Source: Halorubellus salinus (GTDB taxonomy: Archaea > Halobacteriota > Halobacteria > Halobacteriales > Natrialbaceae). Taken from it: a stretch of 64,000 nucleotides of DNA. Shown one piece after another: positions 26,666-35,008 of the stretch. Each line of letters starts with the position of its first letter. The stretch's first letter is position 1. The notes under the pieces were generated by a model. The model saw only the letters and a program-made list of their open reading frames with translations, did not search any database and was not told the origin of the DNA. A program made the position numbers and the translations under genes. The stretch spans positions 1-64,000 of the forward strand of contig NZ_JAJCVI010000005.1 of the NCBI RefSeq assembly GCF_020567525.1, written 5' to 3'.

Positions 26666-27427
26666 ATGGCATCACCAGAAGGCGAAGCACTGTGGCTGTG
26701 GCTCGGCACCGCGGGAATGTTCCTGGGGATGGTTTACTTCATCGCCAGGGGTTGGGGCGTAAAGAACGAGAGACGACAGAAGTTCTACATCGCGACGATA
26801 TTCATCACCGCGATCGCGTTCGCGAACTATCTCGCGATGGCGCTCGGGTATGGGTTGACGACAGTCGTCGTGGGTGGGGAGGAGATCCCCATCTACTGGG
26901 CGCGATACACGGACTGGCTGTTCACGACCCCGCTACTCCTGTACGACCTCGGGTTGCTAGCGGGCGCTGACCGGAACACCATCTACACGCTCGTCGGCCT
27001 CGACGTCGCGATGATCGGGACCGGCGCCGTCGCAACCCTCACGGGCGACCTCCAGGGTGCTGCACTCTCCACGGGCGCGCAGCGCCTCATCTGGTGGGGC
27101 GTCAGCACGGCGTTCCTGCTCGTCCTCCTCGTGTTCCTCTTCCGGAACCTCACCCAGCAAGCTCGGAACCTCTCGGGCGAAGCCCAATCGAAGTTCCGCC
27201 TGTTACGGAACATGCTGACCGTCATCTGGCTGGTCTACCCCGTGTGGTGGCTGGTCGGGACGGAAGGCGTCGGCGCGGTCGGACTCGGCATCGAGACGGC
27301 CGGGTTCATGGTCCTCGACCTCGTGGCGAAGGTCGGGTTCGGGTTCATCCTCCTGTCGAGTCACGCGATCCTCGACGAGGCCGACACCGCCTCCGAGGCA
27401 CCGAGCGGCGCGACCACTGCGGACTGA
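26666..27427 (+). CDS. bop: Bacteriorhodopsin, light-driven proton pump
   Basis: This seven-helix retinal protein exports protons in light. It has 253 residues. Helix C has the proton-pump triad Asp83, Thr87 and Asp94 ([15 protein letters not shown]), equal to D85/T89/D96 of the Halobacterium protein, so it is a pump and not a sensory or chloride type. Lys222 ([12 protein letters not shown]) binds retinal. Glu200 and Glu210 match the proton-release glutamates. A T-rich tract (TTTTTT at 27444-27449) follows the stop. It lies between its activator bat and the genes for retinal synthesis. Confidence 0.97.
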   Translation: MASPEGEALWLWLGTAGMFLGMVYFIARGWGVKNERRQKFYIATIFITAIAFANYLAMALGYGLTTVVVGGEEIPIYWARYTDWLFTTPLLLYDLGLLAGADRNTIYTLVGLDVAMIGTGAVATLTGDLQGAALSTGAQRLIWWGVSTAFLLVLLVFLFRNLTQQARNLSGEAQSKFRLLRNMLTVIWLVYPVWWLVGTEGVGAVGLGIETAGFMVLDLVAKVGFGFILLSSHAILDEADTASEAPSGATTAD

Positions 27428-27440
27428 CACCGTCGCGACG

Positions 27441-27479
27441 CGGTTTTTTCGTACTCGAAGCAATCATGTATCCGATACA
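27441..27479 (+). terminator. T-rich terminator of bop and a 13-bp palindrome
   Basis: GCGGTTTTTTCG follows the bop stop by about 14 bases, as at haloarchaeal T-tract terminators. TGTATC-C-GATACA at 27467-27479 is a perfect dyad just after it and may be an operator for the following crtY-blh genes. Confidence 0.5.
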
Positions 27480-27560
27480 CTCGTCCAGACGACGTTCGCT
27501 TCGTGGCGTCCAGGGTCGACCAGGTCGCTCACCTTGCCCCCGTTCGCGGGGTGAGTTCGC

Positions 27561-28358
27561 GTGACCGACGTCCTGACGTACGTCGTCTTCCACCTGCTGT
27601 TCGTGGTGCCGGCGCTCGCCGCGGTCGTCGTCCTCCGGCGGGTGCGTGGTCTGGACGAGTGGACGCGGACGTTGAAGGTCGGAACGCCGGTCGTGGTCCT
27701 GCTCGCGGTCGCGTACACGACCCCGTGGGACAACTACCTCATCTCGCGGGGCGTGTGGACGTACGGCGACGGGACGGTGTTCGCGCGGGTGTGGTTGGCA
27801 CCCATCGAGGAGTACGCGTTCTTCGTCCTGCAGTCGATGCTCGCGGCCCTGTGGGTCGGGAGTCTCGGCATCGTCGACGTCTCCACGGCGCGGATCTCGC
27901 GTCGGCAGCGCGTCGTCGGCGCGCTCGCCGCGGCCGCCGTCACCGCACTCGGCCTGGCGTGGGTCCTCCAGGGCGGCCAGACGCTGTACCTCGGCGCCAT
28001 CCTCGCGTGGGCCGGGCCCGTCCTCGGCGTCCAGTGGGCGTTCGGCTGGCCGGTCCTCGTGCGCGCACGGAAGACGTTCCTCCTCGGCGTGCTCGCGCCG
28101 ACGCTGTACCTCTGCGTCGTCGACCGGATCGCCATCGAGGCGGGCGTCTGGATCATCTCGGAGACGTACACCACCGGCGTGTTCGTGCTCGGCCTCCCCG
28201 TCGAGGAGGGCCTGTTCTTCCTCGTGACGAACGTCTTCGTCGTCCAGAGCCTCGTCCTCCTCAAGTGGGTGTACGCCGCGCCCGCCGCCGCCGTCCCCGC
28301 ACCGCTCCGCCGGTTCGTCCGACTCAAACTGACGCGCGGCGAAAGCGTGGCACGATGA
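27561..28358 (+). CDS. crtY: Lycopene beta-cyclase (CrtYc/d fused type)
   Basis: This integral membrane enzyme closes both ends of lycopene to give beta-carotene, the precursor of retinal. It has 265 residues from a GTG start, with about seven membrane segments in two homologous lycopene-cyclase domains. The first has PWDNYLISRGVWTYG and PIEEYAFF; the second has AGVWIISETYTTGV and LPVEEGLFF. The PxEE motifs are the family's conserved acidic pairs. Its stop overlaps the start of the downstream Brp/Blh gene by four bases, so the two steps are made together. Confidence 0.93.
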   Translation: MTDVLTYVVFHLLFVVPALAAVVVLRRVRGLDEWTRTLKVGTPVVVLLAVAYTTPWDNYLISRGVWTYGDGTVFARVWLAPIEEYAFFVLQSMLAALWVGSLGIVDVSTARISRRQRVVGALAAAAVTALGLAWVLQGGQTLYLGAILAWAGPVLGVQWAFGWPVLVRARKTFLLGVLAPTLYLCVVDRIAIEAGVWIISETYTTGVFVLGLPVEEGLFFLVTNVFVVQSLVLLKWVYAAPAAAVPAPLRRFVRLKLTRGESVAR

Positions 28359-29401
28359 CGACGAGCGGGTACGTCGACCGGTCGTCGGAGCCAGCGGCCG
28401 TCCGCGACCGGCTCGTCGCCCTCGCGCTCGTCCCGTCGTGGGCGGTCGTCGGCGTCCTCGCGGTCGCGTTCGCCGCGGGCGTCGACCGCCCGCCGCTCGT
28501 CGTCCAGCTCGTCCCGCTCGTCGCGAGCGTCGTCCTGTTCGGGCTCCCTCACGGCGCCGTCGACCACCTCGCGCTCGCACGCACGGGCGGCCGGCCAGCG
28601 ACGCGCGCCCACCAGCTCCGCGTCGGCGCGCTCTACGCCGTCGTCGGTGGGGCGTACGCCGTCGCGTGGTTCGTCGCCCCGCTCGCGGCCGCGGTCGCGT
28701 TCGTCCTCCTGACGTGGGCGCACTGGGGCCAGGGCGACCTCTACCCGCTCGTCGCGCTCTTCGACGGCCAGCATCCCCGGGGACGCGCCCAGCGCGCACT
28801 CACTGCCGCGGTCCGCGGCGCGCTCCCGATGGCGGTGCCGCTCGTCGCGTTCCCCGGCCAGTACGAGCGCGTCCTCGGGTGGTTCGTCGCCCCGTTCGGT
28901 GCGTCGACCGACGCCATCGCGTGGCTGTTCACCACCGACGCGCGCCTCGCCGTCGCCGCCGGCGTCGGCGCACTCACCGCCCTCGCGCTCGCGAACGGCT
29001 ACCGCGCCGACGGCGCCTCGACCGCGTGGACCGTCGACGTCGCCGAGACCCTCGCCCTCTGGGCCTTCTTCCTCCTCGTCCCTCCCATCCTCGCCGTCGG
29101 CGCGTACTTCTCCGCGTGGCACGCGCTCAGGCACGTCGCGCGCCTCGTCGCCGTCGACGACACCGCAAGCGCCGCACTCGAACGCGGGAACACCACGGGG
29201 GCCCTCGCCGCGTTCGCCCGCGACGCCGCCCCCCTCACCGTGGGCGCGCTCCTCGTCCTCGCCGCACTCGCCGTCCTCGTCCCCGCCACGCCCACCGAAC
29301 TCCCCGGCCTCGTCGGCGTCTACCTCGTCGGCATCGCCGTCCTCACCCTCCCGCACGTCGTCGTCGTCACCGGCATGGACCGAGCGCAAGGCATCTGGTA
29401 G
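28355..29401 (+). CDS. blh: Brp/Blh-type beta-carotene 15,15'-dioxygenase
   Basis: It cleaves beta-carotene to retinal, the chromophore of the rhodopsin encoded just upstream. It has 348 residues with about eight to ten membrane segments. The iron-binding histidine motifs of the family are visible: GLPHGAVDH, TWAHWGQGD, FSAWHALRH, and LPHVVVVTGMDR near the end. It is coupled to crtY by ATGA overlap. I cannot tell Brp from Blh by eye. It is the last gene of the cassette before atpD. Confidence 0.93.
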   Translation: MTTSGYVDRSSEPAAVRDRLVALALVPSWAVVGVLAVAFAAGVDRPPLVVQLVPLVASVVLFGLPHGAVDHLALARTGGRPATRAHQLRVGALYAVVGGAYAVAWFVAPLAAAVAFVLLTWAHWGQGDLYPLVALFDGQHPRGRAQRALTAAVRGALPMAVPLVAFPGQYERVLGWFVAPFGASTDAIAWLFTTDARLAVAAGVGALTALALANGYRADGASTAWTVDVAETLALWAFFLLVPPILAVGAYFSAWHALRHVARLVAVDDTASAALERGNTTGALAAFARDAAPLTVGALLVLAALAVLVPATPTELPGLVGVYLVGIAVLTLPHVVVVTGMDRAQGIW

Positions 29402-29548
29402 CACGCTCGCGAACCACCGAAGTCCCCCCAACCCCCCGCAAGAGCGCCACCGGGGCGCTGGCGAACGTTGCCGCGAGCGGCCCGCTCGCCCACCCACACC
29501 CGCTGGAATCGTAAAGGGTTAACAGGCTGGCTACGCAACTGGCGCGTA

Positions 29549-30244
29549 ATGGCCAAGGACGTCAAGCCGACTCGGAAGAACCTCATGGCGATCGAGGACC
29601 GCATCGAGCTCTCCGAGCGCGGCCACGACACGCTCGAGCAGAAGCGCGACGGGCTCATCATGGAGTTCATGGACATCCTCGACAAGGCCCAGGACGTCCG
29701 GGGCGGCATGGAGGAGGACTACCAGACCGCCCAGAAGAAGATCAACATGGCGCGCGCCATGGAAGGCGACGTCACCGTCCGCGGCGCCGCCGCTGCACTC
29801 AAAGAGCACCCCGAAATCACGACGGAGTCGAACAACATCATGGGCGTCGTCGTCCCCCAGATCGAGTCCTCGAAGGTCAAGAAGAGCCTCGACGAGCGCG
29901 GGTACGGCGTCCTCGGGACGAGCGCGCGCATCGACGAGGCCGCGGAAGCGTACGAGGACCTCCTGGAGTCCATCATCCTCGCCGCGGAGGTCGAGACGGC
30001 GATGAAGAAGATGCTGAAGGAGATCGAGACGACCAAGCGCCGCGTCAACGCACTCGAGTTCAAGCTCCTCCCGGAACTCTACAACAACCAGGAGTACATC
30101 GAGCAGAAGCTCGAGGAGCAAGAGCGCGAGGAGATCTTCCGCCTGAAGAAGATCAAGGACAAGAAGGAAGCCGAGGAGAAAGCCGAGGAGGAAGCCGCGC
30201 GCGAAGCGGAAGCGGAAGCGGCGGAGACCGTCGACGCGGATTGA
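29549..30244 (+). CDS. atpD: A-type ATP synthase subunit D (central stalk)
   Basis: This is the rotor shaft, which turns inside the A3B3 head. It has 231 residues from the ATG at 29549 ([13 protein letters not shown]). Long N- and C-terminal helices form the coiled coil ([20 protein letters not shown] and [30 protein letters not shown]). The end is a Lys/Glu/Ala-rich tail. A GGTTAACA box at 29518-29525 lies 24-31 bases upstream, so atpD has its own promoter, as it needs after separation from atpB by the bop cassette. The last 17 bases of the gene, including the stop, are repeated 33 bases downstream. Confidence 0.95.
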   Translation: MAKDVKPTRKNLMAIEDRIELSERGHDTLEQKRDGLIMEFMDILDKAQDVRGGMEEDYQTAQKKINMARAMEGDVTVRGAAAALKEHPEITTESNNIMGVVVPQIESSKVKKSLDERGYGVLGTSARIDEAAEAYEDLLESIILAAEVETAMKKMLKEIETTKRRVNALEFKLLPELYNNQEYIEQKLEEQEREEIFRLKKIKDKKEAEEKAEEEAAREAEAEAAETVDAD

Positions 30245-30277
30245 ACAGGGCGTCCGTGGGCCGTCGACGCGGATTGA
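30228..30277. repeat. 17-bp direct repeat of the atpD 3' end
   Basis: CCGTCGACGCGGATTGA occurs perfectly at 30228-30244, where it ends atpD, and at 30261-30277. The period is 33 bases. Confidence 0.7.
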
Positions 30278-30399
30278 CTGCGTACCGGGACCCTCGAACT
30301 GCATCGATTCGGTCGGGCGGGTGTCTCTTCTCACGTTCGACCCGGCTGGTGGGCGTCACGCAGACTAGTTTTTAGGCGGTCGGGCGTGTCGGGGTGATT

Positions 30400-30795
30400 A
30401 TGCAATGCTCCGAGTGTCGTGGTGACGTGACTGTGTTCGAGGTGCCTGCGGACCTGCGCGAGTTCGCGCCGGGTGACGCGGCGTCCATCTGCACGCAGTG
30501 CCTGACGGTGACGGCGGCGGATCCGGCGAACGCGCAGCCCGCCGGCGAGGTGCGCTTCGAGGACATCGTGGAGTCGTTCCCGCCCGAAACGGCGGGCGTG
30601 CGGATGGCGCTCGTCGTCGGGATGCTGTCGTCGCTGGCGTTGAATCGCTCGAACATCGAGACGCTCGTCGAGGACCTCGCCGCTGACGGCGTGGACGCGA
30701 TGCTGATACTCGAGGACCTCGAGGGCGAGGGGTCGCTCCAGCCGCGGGTCGCTATCGGGCGTCGCCGGAAGCAACTCGAGCAGCTCATGGAGTAG
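30400..30795 (+). CDS. Small zinc-ribbon protein (DUF6276-like)
   Basis: The protein has 131 residues from the ATG at 30400; an ATG two codons upstream is also possible. Two CxxC pairs (CSEC at residues 3-6 and CTQC near 34-37) should hold one zinc. The rest is acidic, with helices around VESFPPETAGVRMALVVGMLSSLALNRSNIE. I believe this is the haloarchaeal family numbered DUF6276, from memory and not checked. Function is unknown. A CTAGTTTTTAGG box near 30365-30374 lies about 26-30 bases upstream, giving a leaderless start. Confidence 0.8.
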   Translation: MQCSECRGDVTVFEVPADLREFAPGDAASICTQCLTVTAADPANAQPAGEVRFEDIVESFPPETAGVRMALVVGMLSSLALNRSNIETLVEDLAADGVDAMLILEDLEGEGSLQPRVAIGRRRKQLEQLME

Positions 30796-31138
30796 TTCGG
30801 CGACCGCGACCGCGGGTCGCTATCGCCCGCACACCCCGACCGCGCCGGCAGACATAAGTACTGGTTTTCGCGGTGCGTGCATCCGGTCGGTGCGTGACGA
30901 TTTAGCCGTGCTCGGCCTATGGCCCCGTGTCGTTCGGCGCGTCGACGGAATCCGCCCGCCAACGGGGGACACACTCACCACGGGGGGAATCGGCGGTCTT
31001 GATTTGACACGGGCCCGTCGTCAGCGTCGAACGCATCGCCAGGTCCCGGAGAGGCAACCACCTCTCAGGCTGGCGTTCGACGACGAAGACAACGAGAACG
31101 AGGAGTCAGACGACCGTCCGGTCGAGGTTCGAAGGCGA
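30796..31138. other. Convergent spacer with a strong long hairpin
   Basis: This stretch lies between the 3' ends of the zinc-ribbon gene and the aRF1 gene. No gene is seen. It holds the hairpin at 31025-31082, listed separately. Confidence 0.5.
31025..31082. ncRNA. Long hairpin, candidate structured RNA or bidirectional terminator
   Basis: Three nested stems are visible: CGTCGAA with TTCGACG (31025-31031 and 31076-31082), CGCCAG with CTGGCG (31037-31042 and 31070-31075), and GAGAGG with CCTCTC (31049-31054 and 31061-31066). A 6-base loop closes the inner stem. Internal loops on the 5' side are 5 and 6 bases. There is no T tract. It fits either a small RNA or a terminator shared by the convergent genes. 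Confidence 0.45.
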
Positions 31139-32380
31139 TCAGACGCCGGTCTCGTACCGCAGCAAGCCAGCGATACCACCGAACGCGTTGAGGAGTTGTT
31201 CGCCTTTCTCGAAGTCGGTGGAGATGAACTTCGTCTCCGTCCCGCGCTGGTCGGCGATCGCCATCAGGAACTCGATGACGTCCTCGCGCTCCTCGAGTTC
31301 GGCGTCGCTCCCGTCCTCGCACTCGTGACTCGGCGTCGCCTTCCGCGCGTCGAACACCTCGTACTCCTCGGTGTTCCCGCAATCGAAGACGGCGACGTCC
31401 TGCCGGAGGTCCTCGCTGATGAGGAGGTGCTCGACGGACCCCATGACGAGGTTCTGGCGCGTCGGCTCGAACCCGTACGTCGCCTGATTCCCGTCGTGGA
31501 GTTGCTTGAAGAACCGCTCCATCAGCTCCTTGTCCTCCATGATCTCCGCGTCCGCGAGCACGTCCTGTGCGGCGTCGACGAGGTCGTAGAGCCCGGACTC
31601 GTCGGTGTACGCGACGTCGAACTTCCCGAGCACTGAGTCCTGGAGTTCGTGATGGAGGTAGTCGCCGTCGAGGAACTCGTCCTTCGTCGGACTGGGACCG
31701 CCGACGAGCACGCCGTCGAGCTCGTGACGTTCGGGGACGAACAGCTCGTTGGCCATCTCCGCGACCTCCTGGTAGAAGTTGTCGATGGCTTCCAGGCGCA
31801 GGCGAGCGAACCGCTGGGCGGACTGGCCACCTTTGCGCTGTTTCCCGGGGACGAGCGAACTCGCTGACTTGACGGGTTCGACGCGCTTCCCGCGGAGCCA
31901 CCCGACGTTCGCCTCGCGGCGGTCGAGCACGACGAGCCCGTACAGGCCCTTGTCCGCGAGCATGTGCTCGAGCGGTTCGGTGAGGAACTCGCTGTCGCAG
32001 TGATAGCGGAACGACTCGACGGGCTGGGGCGGCGACTCAAGCACCTCGGTCTTCATGTCGGTCTGGCCGCCACCGGAGTCGATGGCGCCCGAGAACAACA
32101 CCATCCCGTTCTCCGGCGGGTCCTTGTAGTACTTCAATCGCGCTTTCAGCGACGACAACGCGTCCTGGACGGCGGTCCGGGTCTGCTTGGACTTGATGTT
32201 CGACGCTTCGCTGTGTTCCTGCGTGATGTGTGCGACGACGTCCGAGATCCGGCGGTCCTCCGGCACGTAGATGGTGACGAGTTGCGTTCCTGATCCTTCG
32301 TGGGCCTGCAGGTCCTCGATGACCTTCTGGAACTCGTACTTCTTCCGGTCGGACTGTTCCTCCTCGCTTTGCTGACTCAT
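31139..32380 (-). CDS. prf1: Peptide chain release factor aRF1
   Basis: It recognises all three stop codons in the ribosome and triggers release of the protein chain. It has 413 residues from the ATG at 32380 (MSQQSEEEQSDRKKYEF). The stop-codon recognition loop NIKS is near residue 63 (ASNIKSKQTR). The catalytic GGQ motif is KGGQSAQRFARLRLE near 180. The C-terminal domain carries the CG-x-TEEYEVF and SHECEDG region typical of archaeal eRF1 relatives. The longer frame to 32440 has no support. It converges with the zinc-ribbon gene. Confidence 0.96.
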   Translation of the reverse strand: MSQQSEEEQSDRKKYEFQKVIEDLQAHEGSGTQLVTIYVPEDRRISDVVAHITQEHSEASNIKSKQTRTAVQDALSSLKARLKYYKDPPENGMVLFSGAIDSGGGQTDMKTEVLESPPQPVESFRYHCDSEFLTEPLEHMLADKGLYGLVVLDRREANVGWLRGKRVEPVKSASSLVPGKQRKGGQSAQRFARLRLEAIDNFYQEVAEMANELFVPERHELDGVLVGGPSPTKDEFLDGDYLHHELQDSVLGKFDVAYTDESGLYDLVDAAQDVLADAEIMEDKELMERFFKQLHDGNQATYGFEPTRQNLVMGSVEHLLISEDLRQDVAVFDCGNTEEYEVFDARKATPSHECEDGSDAELEEREDVIEFLMAIADQRGTETKFISTDFEKGEQLLNAFGGIAGLLRYETGV

Positions 32381-32483
32381 TGGATATAAGTCACCGACGT
32401 GCGCGTAAGTAACTGTTCCTTGTCCGTGAGACGGTCGCACGACCCCGCTCGCGGGCGTATGCGTGGTTCTGTCGCGGTGGGTG

Positions 32484-32525
32484 GTCGGCGGCGGGCGGTC
32501 GGCGGCGGGCGGTCGGCGTTGGGGG
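32484..32525. repeat. Three 14-bp GC-rich tandem repeats
   Basis: GGTCGGCGGCGGGC occurs twice (32484-32497 and 32498-32511), then a third diverged copy (32512-32525). It lies in the 278-base spacer between the aRF1 start and the next stop. No gene is seen there. Confidence 0.6.
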
Positions 32526-32658
32526 CGACAGGTGCCGCTATCGGGTGGCGGTCGTCCGGTGCGAAGAAACGAGGTCGGTTACGGGACGGAACGGTCGGAC
32601 GTCGACGGCAACCCGGGCGTCAGCGGGGACCGGGTAGTCGGGTCGGGAGTCGAGGGCG

Positions 32659-33243
32659 TCACGCGTCCGCGTCGTCGTCCGTGAAGAACGAGACGACGGC
32701 GTTCACGATGCCTTCGGCGTTCGCGTTCGCCTCGCTCTGGCCGGTGGCGTTCGCGTTCGCGCCAGCGTTCTCGGACGCGCTCGCACCGACGTCGACGGAC
32801 GCATCAGCATCGTCGTCCGCGCTCTCGTCCGCATCGTCGTCCGCGCTCTCGTTCGCGTCCGCGTCGTCGCCGCCGACGACGCTGGAGATGGCGTCACCGA
32901 GCGAGTCGTGCTCGCGCTCGCTCTCGTTCGCACCGAACCAGTCGGCGATCGTCGACTGGACGGTCTTGGCGGTGTCGCTGGCCTGCTCGGGGAGCGACCG
33001 GTCGCTCGCGCCGCTGGCCGGGACGTCGACCGGCGCGTTCGCGCCCGGCTCGGCGTCGGCCTCGTCGGTCGCGGCGGGCGCGTCGTCGCTCGCGCCGTCG
33101 GATTCGTTCGCGGCGTGGTCGTCGCCCGGGAGGGCGTCGGTCGCGGTCTGTCCAGACGTCGATGCTGCCGGCGTGGCCGCGACCGCTCCCGCGCCCACGA
33201 CGAGCACGGCGAGGACGGCCGCGACGAGTTGCGTCGATTTCAT
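32659..33243 (-). CDS. Secreted low-complexity acidic protein
   Basis: The protein has 194 residues from the ATG at 33243 (MKSTQLVAAVLAVLVVG). It has a Sec signal peptide with a cut probably after AVAATPA. The mature part is rich in Asp, Ala, Ser and Asn. It has repeated ADDDADES units (about residues 130-150) and an Ala/Asn-rich stretch (SENAGANANATGQSEANANAEG). A short hydrophobic end (GIVNAVVSFF) could touch the membrane. I recognise no family. Repeats of this kind evolve quickly, so homology will be hard to trace. Confidence 0.65.
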   Translation of the reverse strand: MKSTQLVAAVLAVLVVGAGAVAATPAASTSGQTATDALPGDDHAANESDGASDDAPAATDEADAEPGANAPVDVPASGASDRSLPEQASDTAKTVQSTIADWFGANESEREHDSLGDAISSVVGGDDADANESADDDADESADDDADASVDVGASASENAGANANATGQSEANANAEGIVNAVVSFFTDDDADA

Positions 33244-33475
33244 GGTTCGTTGCACTCGAAGCCAGTGCTCGGAGTCACTTGAAGGGGGAACGCCGTTCGG
33301 GACAGTTCGAGCGTTTCAGGCGCTCTGAACCGGTTTTCGGGCGTCCTGAACGGCGTGAACGGGCGTGAACGGCGCGGGAACCGGGCGTCGTGAACGCGCC
33401 TGAAGCGAGTGAACGACGACGACCGTGCGAGTCGACCGGTGGCGTCCGTGCGAGACGATGTCGCGCGAACCACCA

Positions 33476-33482
33476 TTTATTA
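33476..33482 (+). promoter_or_regulatory. TATA-like box of the MinD-like gene
   Basis: TTTATTA lies 27-33 bases before the ATG at 33509, consistent with a leaderless transcript. This choice rules out the longer frame starting at 33425. Confidence 0.6.
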
Positions 33483-33508
33483 CTCCACCAGCACTGTATC
33501 GAATCGTA

Positions 33509-34543
33509 ATGAGTACGCAGGAGACGGTGTACGCCATCGCGAGTGGGAAGGGTGGCGTCGGGAAGACGACGACGACGGTGAACCTGGGCACGGCACTGGC
33601 TGGCGTCGGCAATCGCGTCGTCATCGTCGACGTGGACCTCGGCATGGCGAACCTCGCCGGGTTCGTGAGTCTCGACACAGGCGGGACGTCGCTGCACGAC
33701 GTCCTCGGCGGGTCCGCGACCGTCGACCAGGCGACGTACGAGCTCGCGAACGGCATCTGGGCGATCCCGAGCGGCGTCGACCTCGACGGGTACGCGGACG
33801 TCGCGACGGAGGAACTGACGGGCGTCATCGCGGACCTCCGCGAGCGCTTCGACTTCGTCCTCCTCGACGTCGGCGCGGGCGTGAGTCACGAGACGGTGCT
33901 CCCGCTCGGGCTCGCGGACGCGACGCTGCTGGTGTCGACGACGGAGCCCGCGGCGATACAGGACGCGACGAAGACCGTCGACCTCGTCGGGCGCGCCGGC
34001 GGGACCGTCGGCGGGATGGTGGTGACGCGAACGCGCCCGAACGAGCCCGTGTCGCCCGAGGACGTCGCGGAGAAGGTCGGGACCGACCTCCTGGTTGCGG
34101 TGCCCGAGGACCCGAAGGTCCGCGAGAGCGTGCACGCGGGCACGCCCCTCGTCGTCCACGAGCCGAAATCGCCGGCGGCGCAAGCGTACCGGTACCTCGC
34201 CGCGCGCCTGCTCGGGCAGGCCGACGACGACGACCGGCCGCGGTTCGGCGCGGAGAACGAGGAGGCCTCGGCCGCGAGCGAGTCCCCGGCGCGCGAAGGC
34301 GCGGCCGAGGACGCGGGCGACGACGGCGACGTGGCGTCGGCGGACGACGTGTCGAGCGCGATCAGCGAGGTGGACGCGGAGGACGGCGACGGCGACCGCG
34401 TCGACATCCCGGACGCGGACGCGGACAACGGTACGCGGAGCGCGGACGACGAGCACGTCGAGCGCGCGCTCGCCGACAGCGACGGTGACGCCGAGCGCAC
34501 GGGCGAACCCGCGACCGACGGTGGCCACGACCACGACCGCTGA
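33509..34543 (+). CDS. MinD/ParA-family ATPase with acidic C-terminal tail
   Basis: The protein has 344 residues from the ATG at 33509 (MSTQETVYAIA). The deviant Walker A motif is SGKGGVGKTTTTVNLG, with the signature Lys of MinD/ParA proteins. DVDLGMANL and FDFVLLDVGAGVS are the switch and Walker B regions. Residues about 255-344 are a disordered, highly acidic tail. Haloarchaea have several MinD paralogues that place surface structures rather than the division site. The longer-tailed MinD4 of Haloferax positions archaella and chemoreceptors. Which paralogue this is cannot be settled here. A small membrane protein follows. Confidence 0.88.
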   Translation: MSTQETVYAIASGKGGVGKTTTTVNLGTALAGVGNRVVIVDVDLGMANLAGFVSLDTGGTSLHDVLGGSATVDQATYELANGIWAIPSGVDLDGYADVATEELTGVIADLRERFDFVLLDVGAGVSHETVLPLGLADATLLVSTTEPAAIQDATKTVDLVGRAGGTVGGMVVTRTRPNEPVSPEDVAEKVGTDLLVAVPEDPKVRESVHAGTPLVVHEPKSPAAQAYRYLAARLLGQADDDDRPRFGAENEEASAASESPAREGAAEDAGDDGDVASADDVSSAISEVDAEDGDGDRVDIPDADADNGTRSADDEHVERALADSDGDAERTGEPATDGGHDHDR

Positions 34544-34662
34544 CGTCCGTCGCGCCCGACCGCACGGCAGACCGCACGCGGCCGACCGGCGACCGGACCG
34601 GGTGGTTCCGCGGCGCTCTCGAACGGAAACGGCTTTCCCGTCCGACGTTCCAACGACCGTAC

Positions 34663-34803
34663 ATGGCTGACGACAACTCGATTCCGCTCTCGTGGATACT
34701 GCTCTTCCTGGTGCTCGTTATCGGCGTCGGCGTCGGCGCCGTCATCTTCGTCGGCGGTAGCATCATGGCCAGCGGCGTCATCGCACTCCCGCTACTCGGC
34801 TGA
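34663..34803 (+). CDS. Small single-span membrane protein (46 aa)
   Basis: This short frame starts MADDNSIPLSW and has one long hydrophobic stretch (ILLFLVLVIGVGVGAVIFVGG, split by glycines) and a second weakly hydrophobic end (SGVIALPLLG). It begins 120 bases past the MinD-like gene on the same strand. Codon choice and the clean ATG suggest it is real. No family is recognised. Membrane microproteins beside MinD-like genes could be membrane anchors, but that is a guess. Confidence 0.55.
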   Translation: MADDNSIPLSWILLFLVLVIGVGVGAVIFVGGSIMASGVIALPLLG

Positions 34804-34871
34804 GGTCGGCTGCGCGTCGTCGACCCGGCGTCGGCAGGCGCAGGTGGGGCGTCGAGAGTGCGTCGTGTCGA

Positions 34872-34940
34872 CATTCGGGAGCGGCTGCGCTACCAGCTCG
34901 GGAGCGCCCGCACTGCTAGCTCGGGAACGCTCGCACTGCC
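34872..34940. repeat. Three 23-bp tandem repeats
   Basis: Units begin at 34872, 34895 and 34918. They share TCGGGA-CG-(C/T) cores, and the last two differ at only three positions (both begin AGCTCGGGA). They lie 3' of both argS and the small membrane gene, in their convergent spacer (34804-35008). Confidence 0.65.
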
Positions 34941-35008
34941 GGAGTCGAACGAAGCACGGAGAGCTAGAAGAAGCCGGAGAGAGGTGAGGTGGTCGCGTCG
35001 CCTGCTGG

